Source: Variovorax sp. J22P240
GTDB lineage: Bacteria; Pseudomonadota; Gammaproteobacteria; Burkholderiales; Burkholderiaceae_C
DNA length: 64,000 bases
Assembly: GCF_030316855.1 (NCBI RefSeq)
Contig: NZ_JASZYR010000014.1
Coordinates: 82,534-146,533 of the forward strand
Direction: 5' to 3'
This document shows, one piece after another, positions 35,484 to 42,534 of the stretch; position 1 is the stretch's first letter, and the number at the start of each line of letters is the position of its first letter. The translations under genes were made by a program, and so were the position numbers. Below the pieces are notes generated by a model. It was not told where the DNA came from, did not search any database, and saw only the letters and a list, made by a program, of their open reading frames with translations.

Positions 35484-36542
35484 ATGAACTTCCTAGATGG
35501 CCACCTGTTTCCCGAAAACCAGCAGCCGCTGATCATCACGGCCGCTCCTTATGCGCCGGGCTGGCTTCCGTCCGACTTCCCGGAAGAAATCCCTGTCACG
35601 ATGGAGGCTCAGATCCAGAAGGCGGTGGATTGCTACAACGCCGGCGCAACGGTTTTGCACCTTCATGTTCGCGAACTCGATGGCAGGGGCAGCAAGCGCC
35701 TGTCCAAGTTCAACGAACTCATCGCCGGCGTGCGTGCGCGCGTGCCCGAGATGATCATCCAGGTGGGCGGCTCGATCAGCTTCGCGCCAGAGTCCGAAGG
35801 CGCGGCGGCCAAGTGGCTGTCCGACGACACGCGCCACATGCTGGCCGAACTCGATCCGAAGCCGGACCAGGTGACCGTGACCGTCAACACCTCGCAGATG
35901 AACGTCACGGAGCACGCCGAACTGGCAGACTTCAAGGGCACTTCGCGGGAAATCCCCGCCATCTTCGAGGCCTACAAGGAGATGACGGTGCCGGCCCAGC
36001 CCGGCTGGGTGGAGGAACACATCCGCCGCCTCACGGCCGCCGGCATCCAGAGCGCCTTCCAGTGCTACAACATCAACAGCTTCGAGTCGGTCGAGCGACT
36101 GATGCGCCGCGGCGTCTACAAGGGCCCGCTGGTGATGAACTGGGTGGCGATCAGCGGTGGCATGGACGCACCGAACATCTACAACCTCGCCAACTTCCTG
36201 CGTGCCGTTCCCGATGGCGCGGTGCTCACGGTGGAAAGTTCAGTCCGCAACGTGCTGCCCGTGAACATGATGGGTATCGCCATGGGCCTGCACGTGCGCT
36301 GCGGTACCGAGGACGTGCTTTGGAACCAGACGCGCACGGCCAAGATCGGCACCGTGGCACAGATCGAGCAACTGGTGCAGATCTCGCGCCAGTTCGGTCG
36401 CCCCATCGCGACCGCCCAACAGGCGCGCGAAATCTCGAAGATCGGTGTCTTCTACGACACGGCGGAGGAATCGCTTCTGGCGAATGGCTTCGCGCCCAAT
36501 CGCAACGGGGCCAACCAGGGATTCCTGCGCAAGGCCGCATGA
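35484..36542 (+). CDS. BKACE-family protein, divergent type (copy 2)
   Basis: The protein has 352 residues and keeps the same motifs as copy 1: PLIITAAPYAPGW, VLHLHVREL (His pair), CYNINSFES and RCGTEDVLWNQ (Glu ligand). Most substitutions are conservative and the C-terminus FAPNRNGANQGFLRKAA is shared. It ends the rightward arm. The pair 34464/35484 repeats the order Bug-BKACE of the first unit but lacks a dioxygenase gene. Confidence 0.92.
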   Translation: MNFLDGHLFPENQQPLIITAAPYAPGWLPSDFPEEIPVTMEAQIQKAVDCYNAGATVLHLHVRELDGRGSKRLSKFNELIAGVRARVPEMIIQVGGSISFAPESEGAAAKWLSDDTRHMLAELDPKPDQVTVTVNTSQMNVTEHAELADFKGTSREIPAIFEAYKEMTVPAQPGWVEEHIRRLTAAGIQSAFQCYNINSFESVERLMRRGVYKGPLVMNWVAISGGMDAPNIYNLANFLRAVPDGAVLTVESSVRNVLPVNMMGIAMGLHVRCGTEDVLWNQTRTAKIGTVAQIEQLVQISRQFGRPIATAQQAREISKIGVFYDTAEESLLANGFAPNRNGANQGFLRKAA

Positions 36543-36604
36543 CTCCTCATCGAGGGCATGTCGCGTGCCCTGCGTTTTGAAGTACTCGGCCTGTCCTGCC
36601 CGGC

Positions 36605-36853
36605 TCAGGACACCCCGCCATCTCCATGATCCTCCGCGGCGGCGGCCTGCGTGTTCCGCTGCGAGGCACAGCAGCCGAACTGGCTGGGAGACCAGTGGCT
36701 GAAACTGCTCGGGCGCGCGAAGCCCAGCAATCCGTCCACACCATGCGGCAGGTTGCTGTCGCGCAGATGGCGTTTGCTCATGTCTGAGCACACCTGCTCG
36801 AGCACGCTGCGGAACGTTCGGCCATCACATCTCGCAGAGCCACTGACCGCCAT
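36605..36853 (-). pseudogene. C-terminal fragment of an AraC-family regulator
   Basis: The minus-strand frame reads SVLEQVCSDMSKRHLRDSNL, then GLLGFARPSSFSHWSPSQFG and CCASQ. This matches the end of the AraC gene at 29213 (SLLDQVRSDLVKRHLRESDL, ELLGFATPSSFSHWFQGQFG, CSASQ). Only the last helix-turn-helix is left; sequence before it is unrelated. It faces the cluster from the right as the intact AraC gene lies inside it, and is best explained as a leftover of the duplication that created the rightward arm. Confidence 0.75.
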
Positions 36854-36884
36854 TTCGCGACATTCAGAAGCAGTCGCTCACGCG

Positions 36885-37035
36885 CGACTTCGTCGTCGTC
36901 GTCCGTTGCCGCCCGCGATCCGAACTGGCGACATCGGCGACGGTCAAGTTCCAGAGTAGACCGGCCGTTCGTCAAGAAAAGTGCCAATGTCTGGTCTCGG
37001 CGACCGCTGTCATCGGCAGCCAAATTCGAAGGACA
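36885..37035 (-). repeat. Degenerate intergenic repeat, type 2, copy A
   Basis: Read on the minus strand, this contains TCGAATTTGG, then GGCACTTTTCTTGACGAACG and GGAACTTGACCGTCGCCGAT. The same words in the same order appear at 40330-40440 (TCGAATTTGG, GTGCTTTTCCTGACGACAGG, GGAGCTTGACCTTCGCCGAC). The bases between have diverged, as expected for an old element. Confidence 0.6.
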
Positions 37036-37154
37036 GCAGACAGTCTCAATCCGAATTCACAAGGCTATTGGCATCGCCAAGATGCACGCCGTGCCAGCGG
37101 TCCGGCAACGAAAATCGTCGGCACGGTGATCGCTGACCAGGTACGGATCTCTCA

Positions 37155-37173
37155 ATCTTGTCGATGCCTATAT
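37155..37173. promoter_or_regulatory. Partial operator upstream of the TetR gene
   Basis: ATCTTGTCGATGCCTATAT matches 14 of 19 bases of the perfect palindrome at 39355-39373, with the first eight identical. It is 31 bases upstream of the tetR-type start, where autoregulation would be expected. Confidence 0.4.
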
Positions 37174-37203
37174 CTACGGCCTTTCGGCGCTACCATCGAC
37201 CCC

Positions 37204-37845
37204 ATGAAGAAGGATTCCCCCGACACCCGCGCCTACCACCACGGAGACTTGCGCCGCGCCCTGATCGACTCGGCGCTGTCGATCGTCACTGAAGAGCAGG
37301 ACTGGAGCTTTTCGCTTCGGGAGCTCGCACGCCGCGCAGGTGTCTCCCACGCCGCGCCGCACAGTCATTTCGCGGAGAAGCGCGATCTGCTGATTGCGGT
37401 CGCGGAAGTCGGGTTCGCGAGACTGCGCGATTGCATGCTTGATGCCGTCTCGAGGCTCAAGAAAGCGGACAAGGCACTGACCGCCGCCGCGCAGGCCTAC
37501 ATTGCATTCGCCGCGGAGAACCCGGCGTTGTATCGATTGATGTTCGGCCCCGCGCTTGCGGATGGCGCAGCGACAAGTCCTGCCGCCTCCGAGATCGGCG
37601 CAGAGGCCAAGGCTGTTCTTGAGGACCTTGTTCTGAGGGGCGCGAGATCCGGCATCTTCACGCCGAAGCCCGACGATGCGGTCGCACTTGGCGTTGCCAC
37701 GCTCTCATGCTGGTCGACCGTCCACGGCCTGGCGAATCTGATCATCGACTCGAAGGTCAATGCTGCCCTCCCCGTTCACAAAGTCGTGGATGGCGTGATG
37801 CAACTCCTTCTGGATGGCGTTCGAGCGCGACGGCCGACATCGTGA
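37204..37845 (+). CDS. TetR-family transcriptional regulator
   Basis: The ATG at 37204 gives 213 residues beginning MKKDSPDTRAYHHGDLRRAL, the YHHGDLR start common to one TetR subgroup. The helix-turn-helix is FSLRELARRAGVSHAAPHSHFAEKRDLL near residues 40-67. The C-terminal domain (AYIAFAAENPALYRLMFGPAL) is of the TetR_C_33/WHG type. It is convergent with the carotenoid-oxygenase-type gene, 31 bases apart, and that gene's promoter region has a perfect 19-bp palindrome that is partly repeated before this regulator. Confidence 0.92.
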   Translation: MKKDSPDTRAYHHGDLRRALIDSALSIVTEEQDWSFSLRELARRAGVSHAAPHSHFAEKRDLLIAVAEVGFARLRDCMLDAVSRLKKADKALTAAAQAYIAFAAENPALYRLMFGPALADGAATSPAASEIGAEAKAVLEDLVLRGARSGIFTPKPDDAVALGVATLSCWSTVHGLANLIIDSKVNAALPVHKVVDGVMQLLLDGVRARRPTS

Positions 37846-37876
37846 AGAATGCACAGCAGCCGCGCCGCGCGACCGC

Positions 37877-39277
37877 TTACGTGCGGTCCGGGATCCAATC
37901 GCCGTGGAAGCCAAAGGGCACGCGCACGGGAAGTTCGACGACCGCCAACGGCGGACCGGTGAAGTCCCGGGCCGACAGGATCACAACATCGCTGGCATTG
38001 CGCTCGGCGTTGAAGACGTAGCACATGAGATAACCATCGTCTTCATCGGTTGCCCCGCTGCGCGGTACGAACACCGGCTCCAGCGACGCATGCCCGGGGC
38101 CAAAATCGTGCACCTCGGTGTGTCCGCTGCGCACATCGTGCTTGTACACAGGCCCAGAACTCACCTGGTCTCCCCACCAGTGGGCCGTGTACGCAAATTG
38201 ATAGTCCTGCCCACCAAGTCGATCGTCGATGCGCGGAAATTCGCCGCCGTGATCGTCGAGAACGCGCTCCGACAGCCGGCCGCCGGCGCGATCCAGGGTC
38301 CACCGCGCCAAGACAGGCGTGCCCTCGTTCGGTCCCTGCGTATCACGTTCGAACATGCGCGGATGGCGCACCACGTCCACCACCACGTCGCCGGATTCGG
38401 CCTCGAAGGCGTTCACGATATGGAAAACATAGCAGGACGGCGCGTCGAACCAGATCATGCCGGCGACATTGCCGTCGCGCCGAAGGAGGCCCACGCGCGG
38501 TGCCTGCCGATCGTTCCAGAAATAGGGAAAGAGATGCGTCGGCGCCGATTGGGGCTGAAAGGTGACAGGCAGGTCGAGAACGACGATGAAGTTATGCGTG
38601 AAGCCCACGTCATGCACCATCGGTTCGTGCGGCGTAACGATCTCGGCACGGGTCTGGGCGCGCCCTTCCGCGTCGACCACCACATAGCGCAGTGACGGAC
38701 GACCCGGCTCATAGGTGATGGCGACGAGTTCTCCCGTGATCGGGTCACGCTTCGGATGGGCGGTGAACCCGCCTTCCAGCGTGCCACCGAAGTCCGAGTG
38801 CGCGACGCTCTCCAGATCGGCGTCCAGTTCGATCGGCAACGCACCGGCTTCCACGATGGCATGGACGCGGCCGCCGATGAGCGTCACATTGGTGTTCACC
38901 GGACGTTGGCCGTCACCCGGGCCCGGAATCGGAGCCTTGCCCAAAGCCGCGGCCGCGTCGGCGCTCAGTGCGAAGCGACTGCGATACCACTCCGCGCGGC
39001 CGCCGCGCAGGCGCAGGCTGTGCACAAGACCGGTCCCCGTGAACCAATGGTAGCCAGCCGGATCAACCGGGCCGACCGGGCTTGGTCCGATGCGCAGGAG
39101 GCGGCCATCCAACTCCTCCGGAATGCGACCGCGGACCGGGAGGTCGAAGGCGGTGGTCTCCCGCGTCATCGGGGCGAAGTTGCCACTGAGGTAGGCGACC
39201 TCGGTCGTCGCTTGGGTCGAAGCTGGCGACTCGGCTGACGCTTTCTTGGACTGAGTCACGGTGACATCGGTGTTCAT
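37877..39277 (-). CDS. Carotenoid oxygenase (CCD/lignostilbene dioxygenase) family protein
   Basis: The ATG at 39277 with GGAG nearby gives 466 residues. The four iron-binding histidines of the seven-bladed propeller can be placed at H174 (FTAHPKRDP), H222 (MVHDVGFT), H286 (YVFHIVNAFE) and H458 (PFGFHGDW). YHWFTGTGLVHSLRL is the conserved N-terminal motif. Bacterial members cleave carotenoids or stilbene-type phenylpropanoids at a double bond with O2. There is no signal peptide. With TetR at its 3' side, an inducible function on a plant-derived aromatic is plausible. Confidence 0.93.
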   Translation of the reverse strand: MNTDVTVTQSKKASAESPASTQATTEVAYLSGNFAPMTRETTAFDLPVRGRIPEELDGRLLRIGPSPVGPVDPAGYHWFTGTGLVHSLRLRGGRAEWYRSRFALSADAAAALGKAPIPGPGDGQRPVNTNVTLIGGRVHAIVEAGALPIELDADLESVAHSDFGGTLEGGFTAHPKRDPITGELVAITYEPGRPSLRYVVVDAEGRAQTRAEIVTPHEPMVHDVGFTHNFIVVLDLPVTFQPQSAPTHLFPYFWNDRQAPRVGLLRRDGNVAGMIWFDAPSCYVFHIVNAFEAESGDVVVDVVRHPRMFERDTQGPNEGTPVLARWTLDRAGGRLSERVLDDHGGEFPRIDDRLGGQDYQFAYTAHWWGDQVSSGPVYKHDVRSGHTEVHDFGPGHASLEPVFVPRSGATDEDDGYLMCYVFNAERNASDVVILSARDFTGPPLAVVELPVRVPFGFHGDWIPDRT

Positions 39278-39354
39278 GGGAATCTCCAGGATGTGGTGGA
39301 TAGGCTCGCAAGTGGCATCCGTTGCCAACTTGACGGTGCCAATATTACGACGAC

Positions 39355-39373
39355 ATCTTGTCATTGACAAGAT
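39355..39373. promoter_or_regulatory. Perfect 19-bp palindrome, candidate TetR operator
   Basis: ATCTTGTCATTGACAAGAT has 9-bp perfect arms around a central T, 78 bases upstream of the carotenoid-oxygenase-type start codon. Size and symmetry suit a TetR dimer. Confidence 0.6.
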
Positions 39374-39538
39374 TGAGAATCGAAAGACCACAATGTCCGC
39401 GGGATCGCGAGATGAGTCGCCTGGTGCAGTCGATCTGGAGGTGAAGTCGGATCGAGTGGTTGCTCGAACTCCGGTCCTGCTCGCCCGTACGGCAGGTTCG
39501 CAAAGCAGTTGCTGACGTTGGCAGGGCCGCTGCTTGGA

Positions 39539-39844
39539 TCAGCCCGGCTGCGGTGCGTCGTAGCCTTCGATGATCAGCAGGTCGGCCGTCGAGATCGAGG
39601 TCCGCAGCTTGATGGCCGCCTGGTATTCAGGCGACTTCCAGCATTCGAGCGCCGCCTCGTAGCTCGGGAACTCGATCACCACGTTCCGAGAGCGGCTGAT
39701 GCCTTCGGGGCTCTCCGAGCGTCCGGCGCGAACCAGGAAATGTGCGCCGTACTTCCTGAGCGGTTCGGCGTTGGCCGCCACGTACCTCTTGTATTGCTCG
39801 GGGTCGCTGACGTCCACGCGGGCGATCCAATAGCCTTTGGGCAT
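39539..39844 (-). CDS. DUF1330 family protein
   Basis: The protein has 101 residues. MPKGYWIARVDVSDPEQYKRYVAAN, the central FLVRAGR and RNVVIEFPSYEAALECWKSPEYQAA are the DUF1330 signature, a dimeric ferredoxin-like alpha/beta fold related to Dabb/EthD proteins. Length is normal. Its role is unknown; it lies upstream of the carotenoid-oxygenase-type gene on the same strand but 261 bases away, and the palindrome lies between them, so it is probably transcribed separately. Confidence 0.9.
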   Translation of the reverse strand: MPKGYWIARVDVSDPEQYKRYVAANAEPLRKYGAHFLVRAGRSESPEGISRSRNVVIEFPSYEAALECWKSPEYQAAIKLRTSISTADLLIIEGYDAPQPG

Positions 39845-40195
39845 CTGCCGCTCCTAAGGTGGGGTGGAGAGTGATCCTAACTATGCGAGATGGCCGCCGG
39901 CAGATCGTTTATGCGAGGGCAGGAATCGATTGCGGGCGGCGCGTTCGATTCGAGTCTGGAATTTGTCGGGTCGAGAGCTTTGGCCTGGGCCGATGGCCGC
40001 TCGACGGTTGCAGTCCGCTTCAAGACTGATTGCGGCCCTCACGCATCGAGCGCGATCGGCAAGGATGGGCCCCTCCCCTGCCTGTCGTCGGCGACCTTCG
40101 TACGGCTGCTGCGCGGCGCTTGCCGTCCTTCCCGGCCGCAGGGTGATTCGCGCTGCGAGGGCGACTCCGGTCGCTCAACAGCGAAGCACACTGGT

Positions 40196-40215
40196 ATCAA
40201 CTGCCGGTCCCAAGG
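40196..40215 (+). repeat. Dispersed degenerate repeat type 1, partial copy 3
   Basis: TATCAACTGCCGGTCCCAAG differs at two of 20 bases from 17751-17770. The flanks no longer align clearly. Confidence 0.55.
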
Positions 40216-40329
40216 CACTGCGGTCATCGCTCCTGCTTGCCCACCGGCGACCGTGCCCTCGAAGTTCGAACGTTGCTCTGCTAGCCATCGATATGGGGGC
40301 TCGGGCCGGCCCGTCGCAGCCAAACTGGT

Positions 40330-40440
40330 TGCCGTCGATCGAATTTGGGCGAACGTCGGCGACCGCTCAAAGCTGACGCTCGTGCTTTTCCTGACGACAG
40401 GCTGCTCCACCTCGGAGCTTGACCTTCGCCGACATCGTTA
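40330..40440 (+). repeat. Degenerate intergenic repeat, type 2, copy B
   Basis: This plus-strand copy shares three ordered blocks with the minus strand of 36885-37035 (TCGAATTTGG, a GTGCTTTTCCTGACGA block and a GAGCTTGACCTTCGCCGA block). Translations of both give LFLT-G-ST-ELD, which produces false small ORFs. Confidence 0.6.
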
Positions 40441-40626
40441 AGGAAATCTGGGATACGCGCAGTGGTCGGATCGCTGTTGGCAACGGGGGCTAGGACGGTG
40501 CCGCGTGTCAACGGCGCCTCCGAATGCCGCGAAAAGGCGGTCAGGGCATTCCTGACGTTGACCGTCATCGCCTCAATCCGCTGCAACCTGGTCGGGCCCT
40601 TCATGGCCGGGCGCGGCCACGCTTGT

Positions 40627-41568
40627 TCAGCGGGCAGCCCCGTCAGCCGGCGTCGCCTCGGCCTCCAGCCCGACCAGATATTGCCGCACGAAATCGAACG
40701 CCCGCGCCGCCGCTGGCGCGAGCGTTCGGCCGGCGCGCTGCACGATGCCCAGCATCAGTTCAGCATCGAGCGCCGGCTGCACATCCAGCGCAATCACGCT
40801 GCCGGCGCGCAGTTCCTCCAGCATCGTCAGCTCGATCGCCGGCATCACGGCGTCGGTCGCCAACATGACCTGGCTCACCGTGCTGCCATCGGCGCACTGC
40901 AGCGTGAAGCGGTCGAGCATCGAGCCGGTCAAGCCGTAGCGGCGCAGGAAGCGGCGCTCGTCCTCCGGCCCGATGAAGCCGGGTGCGATCAACGGATGGC
41001 GCAGCACGTCGGCAATCGCCAGTGCGCGCCGCCCCTGCAGCGGATGGCCCTGGCGAGCGAACCAGCCGAAGCGGCAGGCGTACAGCGGCTCGACCTGCAG
41101 CTCGCTGTCGGTGTCAGCGGCACGCACGTCGCCGACGAAGAAGTCCAGTGTCTCGTTGCGTAGCGCGTCGAGCAGGCGGTCGGTGGTCTCGATCAGCGTG
41201 CGCAGCCTCAGCCCCGGCGCACCCGCCATCAGCTCGACCAGCAGCCGTCCGAGCAGGCCACGCGCCAGCGCCGAACCCATGCCCAGCGCCAGCGAGCCGG
41301 CGCGGCCGGAGTGCATCAGTGACAGTTCGCGCGCGCCCTCGGCCTCCTCGAACACGATGCGGCGCGCGCGGGCGAGGTAGGCCTGCGCGAACGGCGTGGG
41401 CACCAGGCGGCGCTCGAGGCGGTCGAACAGCGGCGCGCGCAACTCGTCCTCCAATGCCCGCAGGCTGCGCGACAGCGCCGGCTGGCTCAGGTGGACCCGG
41501 TCCGCGGCCGCGCTGACCGAGCCCGTCTCGATGACTGCGAGCAAATGGCGCAACTGGCGGGTGTTCAT
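40627..41568 (-). CDS. LysR-family transcriptional regulator
   Basis: The ATG at 41568 gives 313 residues starting MNTRQLRHLLAVIETGSVSAAADRVHLSQPALSRSLRALE, a standard LysR helix-turn-helix. Two ATGs at 41592 and 41595 are possible but overlap a predicted operator. The effector domain (residues 95-300) has DFFVGDVRAAD and GWFARQGHPLQ. It is divergent from the C26 hydrolase gene, and ATGC-N7-GCAT sites lie in the gap, so it should control the hydrolase-peptidase-transporter operon. Confidence 0.93.
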   Translation of the reverse strand: MNTRQLRHLLAVIETGSVSAAADRVHLSQPALSRSLRALEDELRAPLFDRLERRLVPTPFAQAYLARARRIVFEEAEGARELSLMHSGRAGSLALGMGSALARGLLGRLLVELMAGAPGLRLRTLIETTDRLLDALRNETLDFFVGDVRAADTDSELQVEPLYACRFGWFARQGHPLQGRRALAIADVLRHPLIAPGFIGPEDERRFLRRYGLTGSMLDRFTLQCADGSTVSQVMLATDAVMPAIELTMLEELRAGSVIALDVQPALDAELMLGIVQRAGRTLAPAAARAFDFVRQYLVGLEAEATPADGAAR

Positions 41569-41593
41569 CGAATATGCCTGAAGGTCCGCCATC

Positions 41594-41643
41594 ATGCATT
41601 AACTGCAGGATCTAGACAACTTAAATGCACTTTACGCATTTAA
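41594..41643. promoter_or_regulatory. Two candidate LysR boxes
   Basis: TTAAATGC-ACTTTAC-GCATTTAA (41621-41643) is a perfect 8-bp inverted repeat with a 7-base spacer and contains ATGC-N7-GCAT with T-N11-A. A weaker site ATGC-ATTAACT-GCAG starts at 41594, 31 bases before, which is about three helix turns. This fits a LysR tetramer with recognition and activation sites. Confidence 0.6.
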
Positions 41644-41706
41644 TCCCGCTCCCTACATTGGCGGCAGTGGCATCACGGAGATGCCGGAACCCAACAAGGC
41701 CGTTCG

Positions 41707-42489
41707 ATGAACTTGCACGTACCCACCGCCGTCCGCCCCGTCGTCGCGATCACTTCCGACCGGGGTGAATTCCACGGCCACGCGATCCACCAGGCGTTCG
41801 ACAGCTACCTGCGCGCGGTGCACCAGGCCGCCGGCGCCCTGCCGCTGCTGCTGCCGGCCGCCGGCGCGGCGATCGACGCCGCCTCGCTGATCGCCGCGGT
41901 CGACGGCGTGGTGCTGACAGGCGGACCGACCAACGTGCAGGCCGAGCGCTACGGCGCCGAACCGCTGCCGCCGGCCACGCTGACCGACCCCGACCGAGAC
42001 GACACCGTGCTGCCGCTGTTGCCGGCGCTGGTGGCCGCCGGCGTGCCGGTGCTCGCGGTGTGCCGCGGCTTCCAGGAATTCAACGTCGCGTTCGGCGGCA
42101 CGCTGGAGCGCGCGGTCCACGCGCAAGAAGGCCGGCTGGACCATCGCGAAGGCGACCACGATCGCCCGGTCGAGCGCTGGTACGACGATGCGCACGAGGT
42201 CGCGCTCACGCCCGGCGGCCTGCTGGCGAACCTGGCCGGTGCGACGCGCGCGACGGTGAACTCGCTGCATCACCAGGGCGTGGACCGGCTGGCACCGGGC
42301 CTGCGCATCGAGGCGGTGGCGCCGGACGGCTTGGTCGAGGCCTTCACGGTCGCCGACGCCCCCGGCTTCACGCTCGCGGTGCAGTGGCACCCAGAGATGC
42401 GAGTCGGCAACAGCCCATTGGCGCACGCGATCTTCGCCGCCTTCGGCGAGGCCTGCCACGCGCGTCGTGCGCGGCGGCTGGCCGCCTGA
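41707..42489 (+). CDS. Gamma-glutamyl-gamma-aminobutyrate hydrolase-type class I glutamine amidotransferase (peptidase C26)
   Basis: The 260-residue protein starts RPVVAITSDRGE. The nucleophile is C119 in LAVCRGFQEFNVAFGG, and H228 with E230 in AVQWHPE complete the triad. LTGGPTNVQAERYG is the usual oxyanion-region motif of the PuuD branch. Such enzymes hydrolyse gamma-glutamyl bonds in the cytoplasm. It is first in an operon with a DUF2817 peptidase and an MHS-type transporter, under a divergent LysR regulator, suggesting breakdown of an imported gamma-glutamyl compound or peptide. Confidence 0.93.
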   Translation: MNLHVPTAVRPVVAITSDRGEFHGHAIHQAFDSYLRAVHQAAGALPLLLPAAGAAIDAASLIAAVDGVVLTGGPTNVQAERYGAEPLPPATLTDPDRDDTVLPLLPALVAAGVPVLAVCRGFQEFNVAFGGTLERAVHAQEGRLDHREGDHDRPVERWYDDAHEVALTPGGLLANLAGATRATVNSLHHQGVDRLAPGLRIEAVAPDGLVEAFTVADAPGFTLAVQWHPEMRVGNSPLAHAIFAAFGEACHARRARRLAA

Positions 42490-42534
42490 TTCCTGCCTCC
42501 TGATCTACCGACTCCCAATCCCCTCCTCATCACC

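Larger units (their letters stand above)
36543..37203. other. Spacer with AraC fragment and degenerate repeat
   Basis: This 660-base gap holds the AraC fragment, a type 2 repeat copy and, close to the TetR gene, a half-site similar to the palindrome at 39355. No intact gene was seen. Confidence 0.6.
39845..40626. other. Long spacer composed largely of degenerate repeats
   Basis: Almost 800 bases without a supported gene. It contains a partial copy of the type 1 repeat (40196-40215) and the plus-strand copy of the type 2 repeat (40330-40440). Open frames here are Arg/Ser-rich and cover the repeats. Confidence 0.6.
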
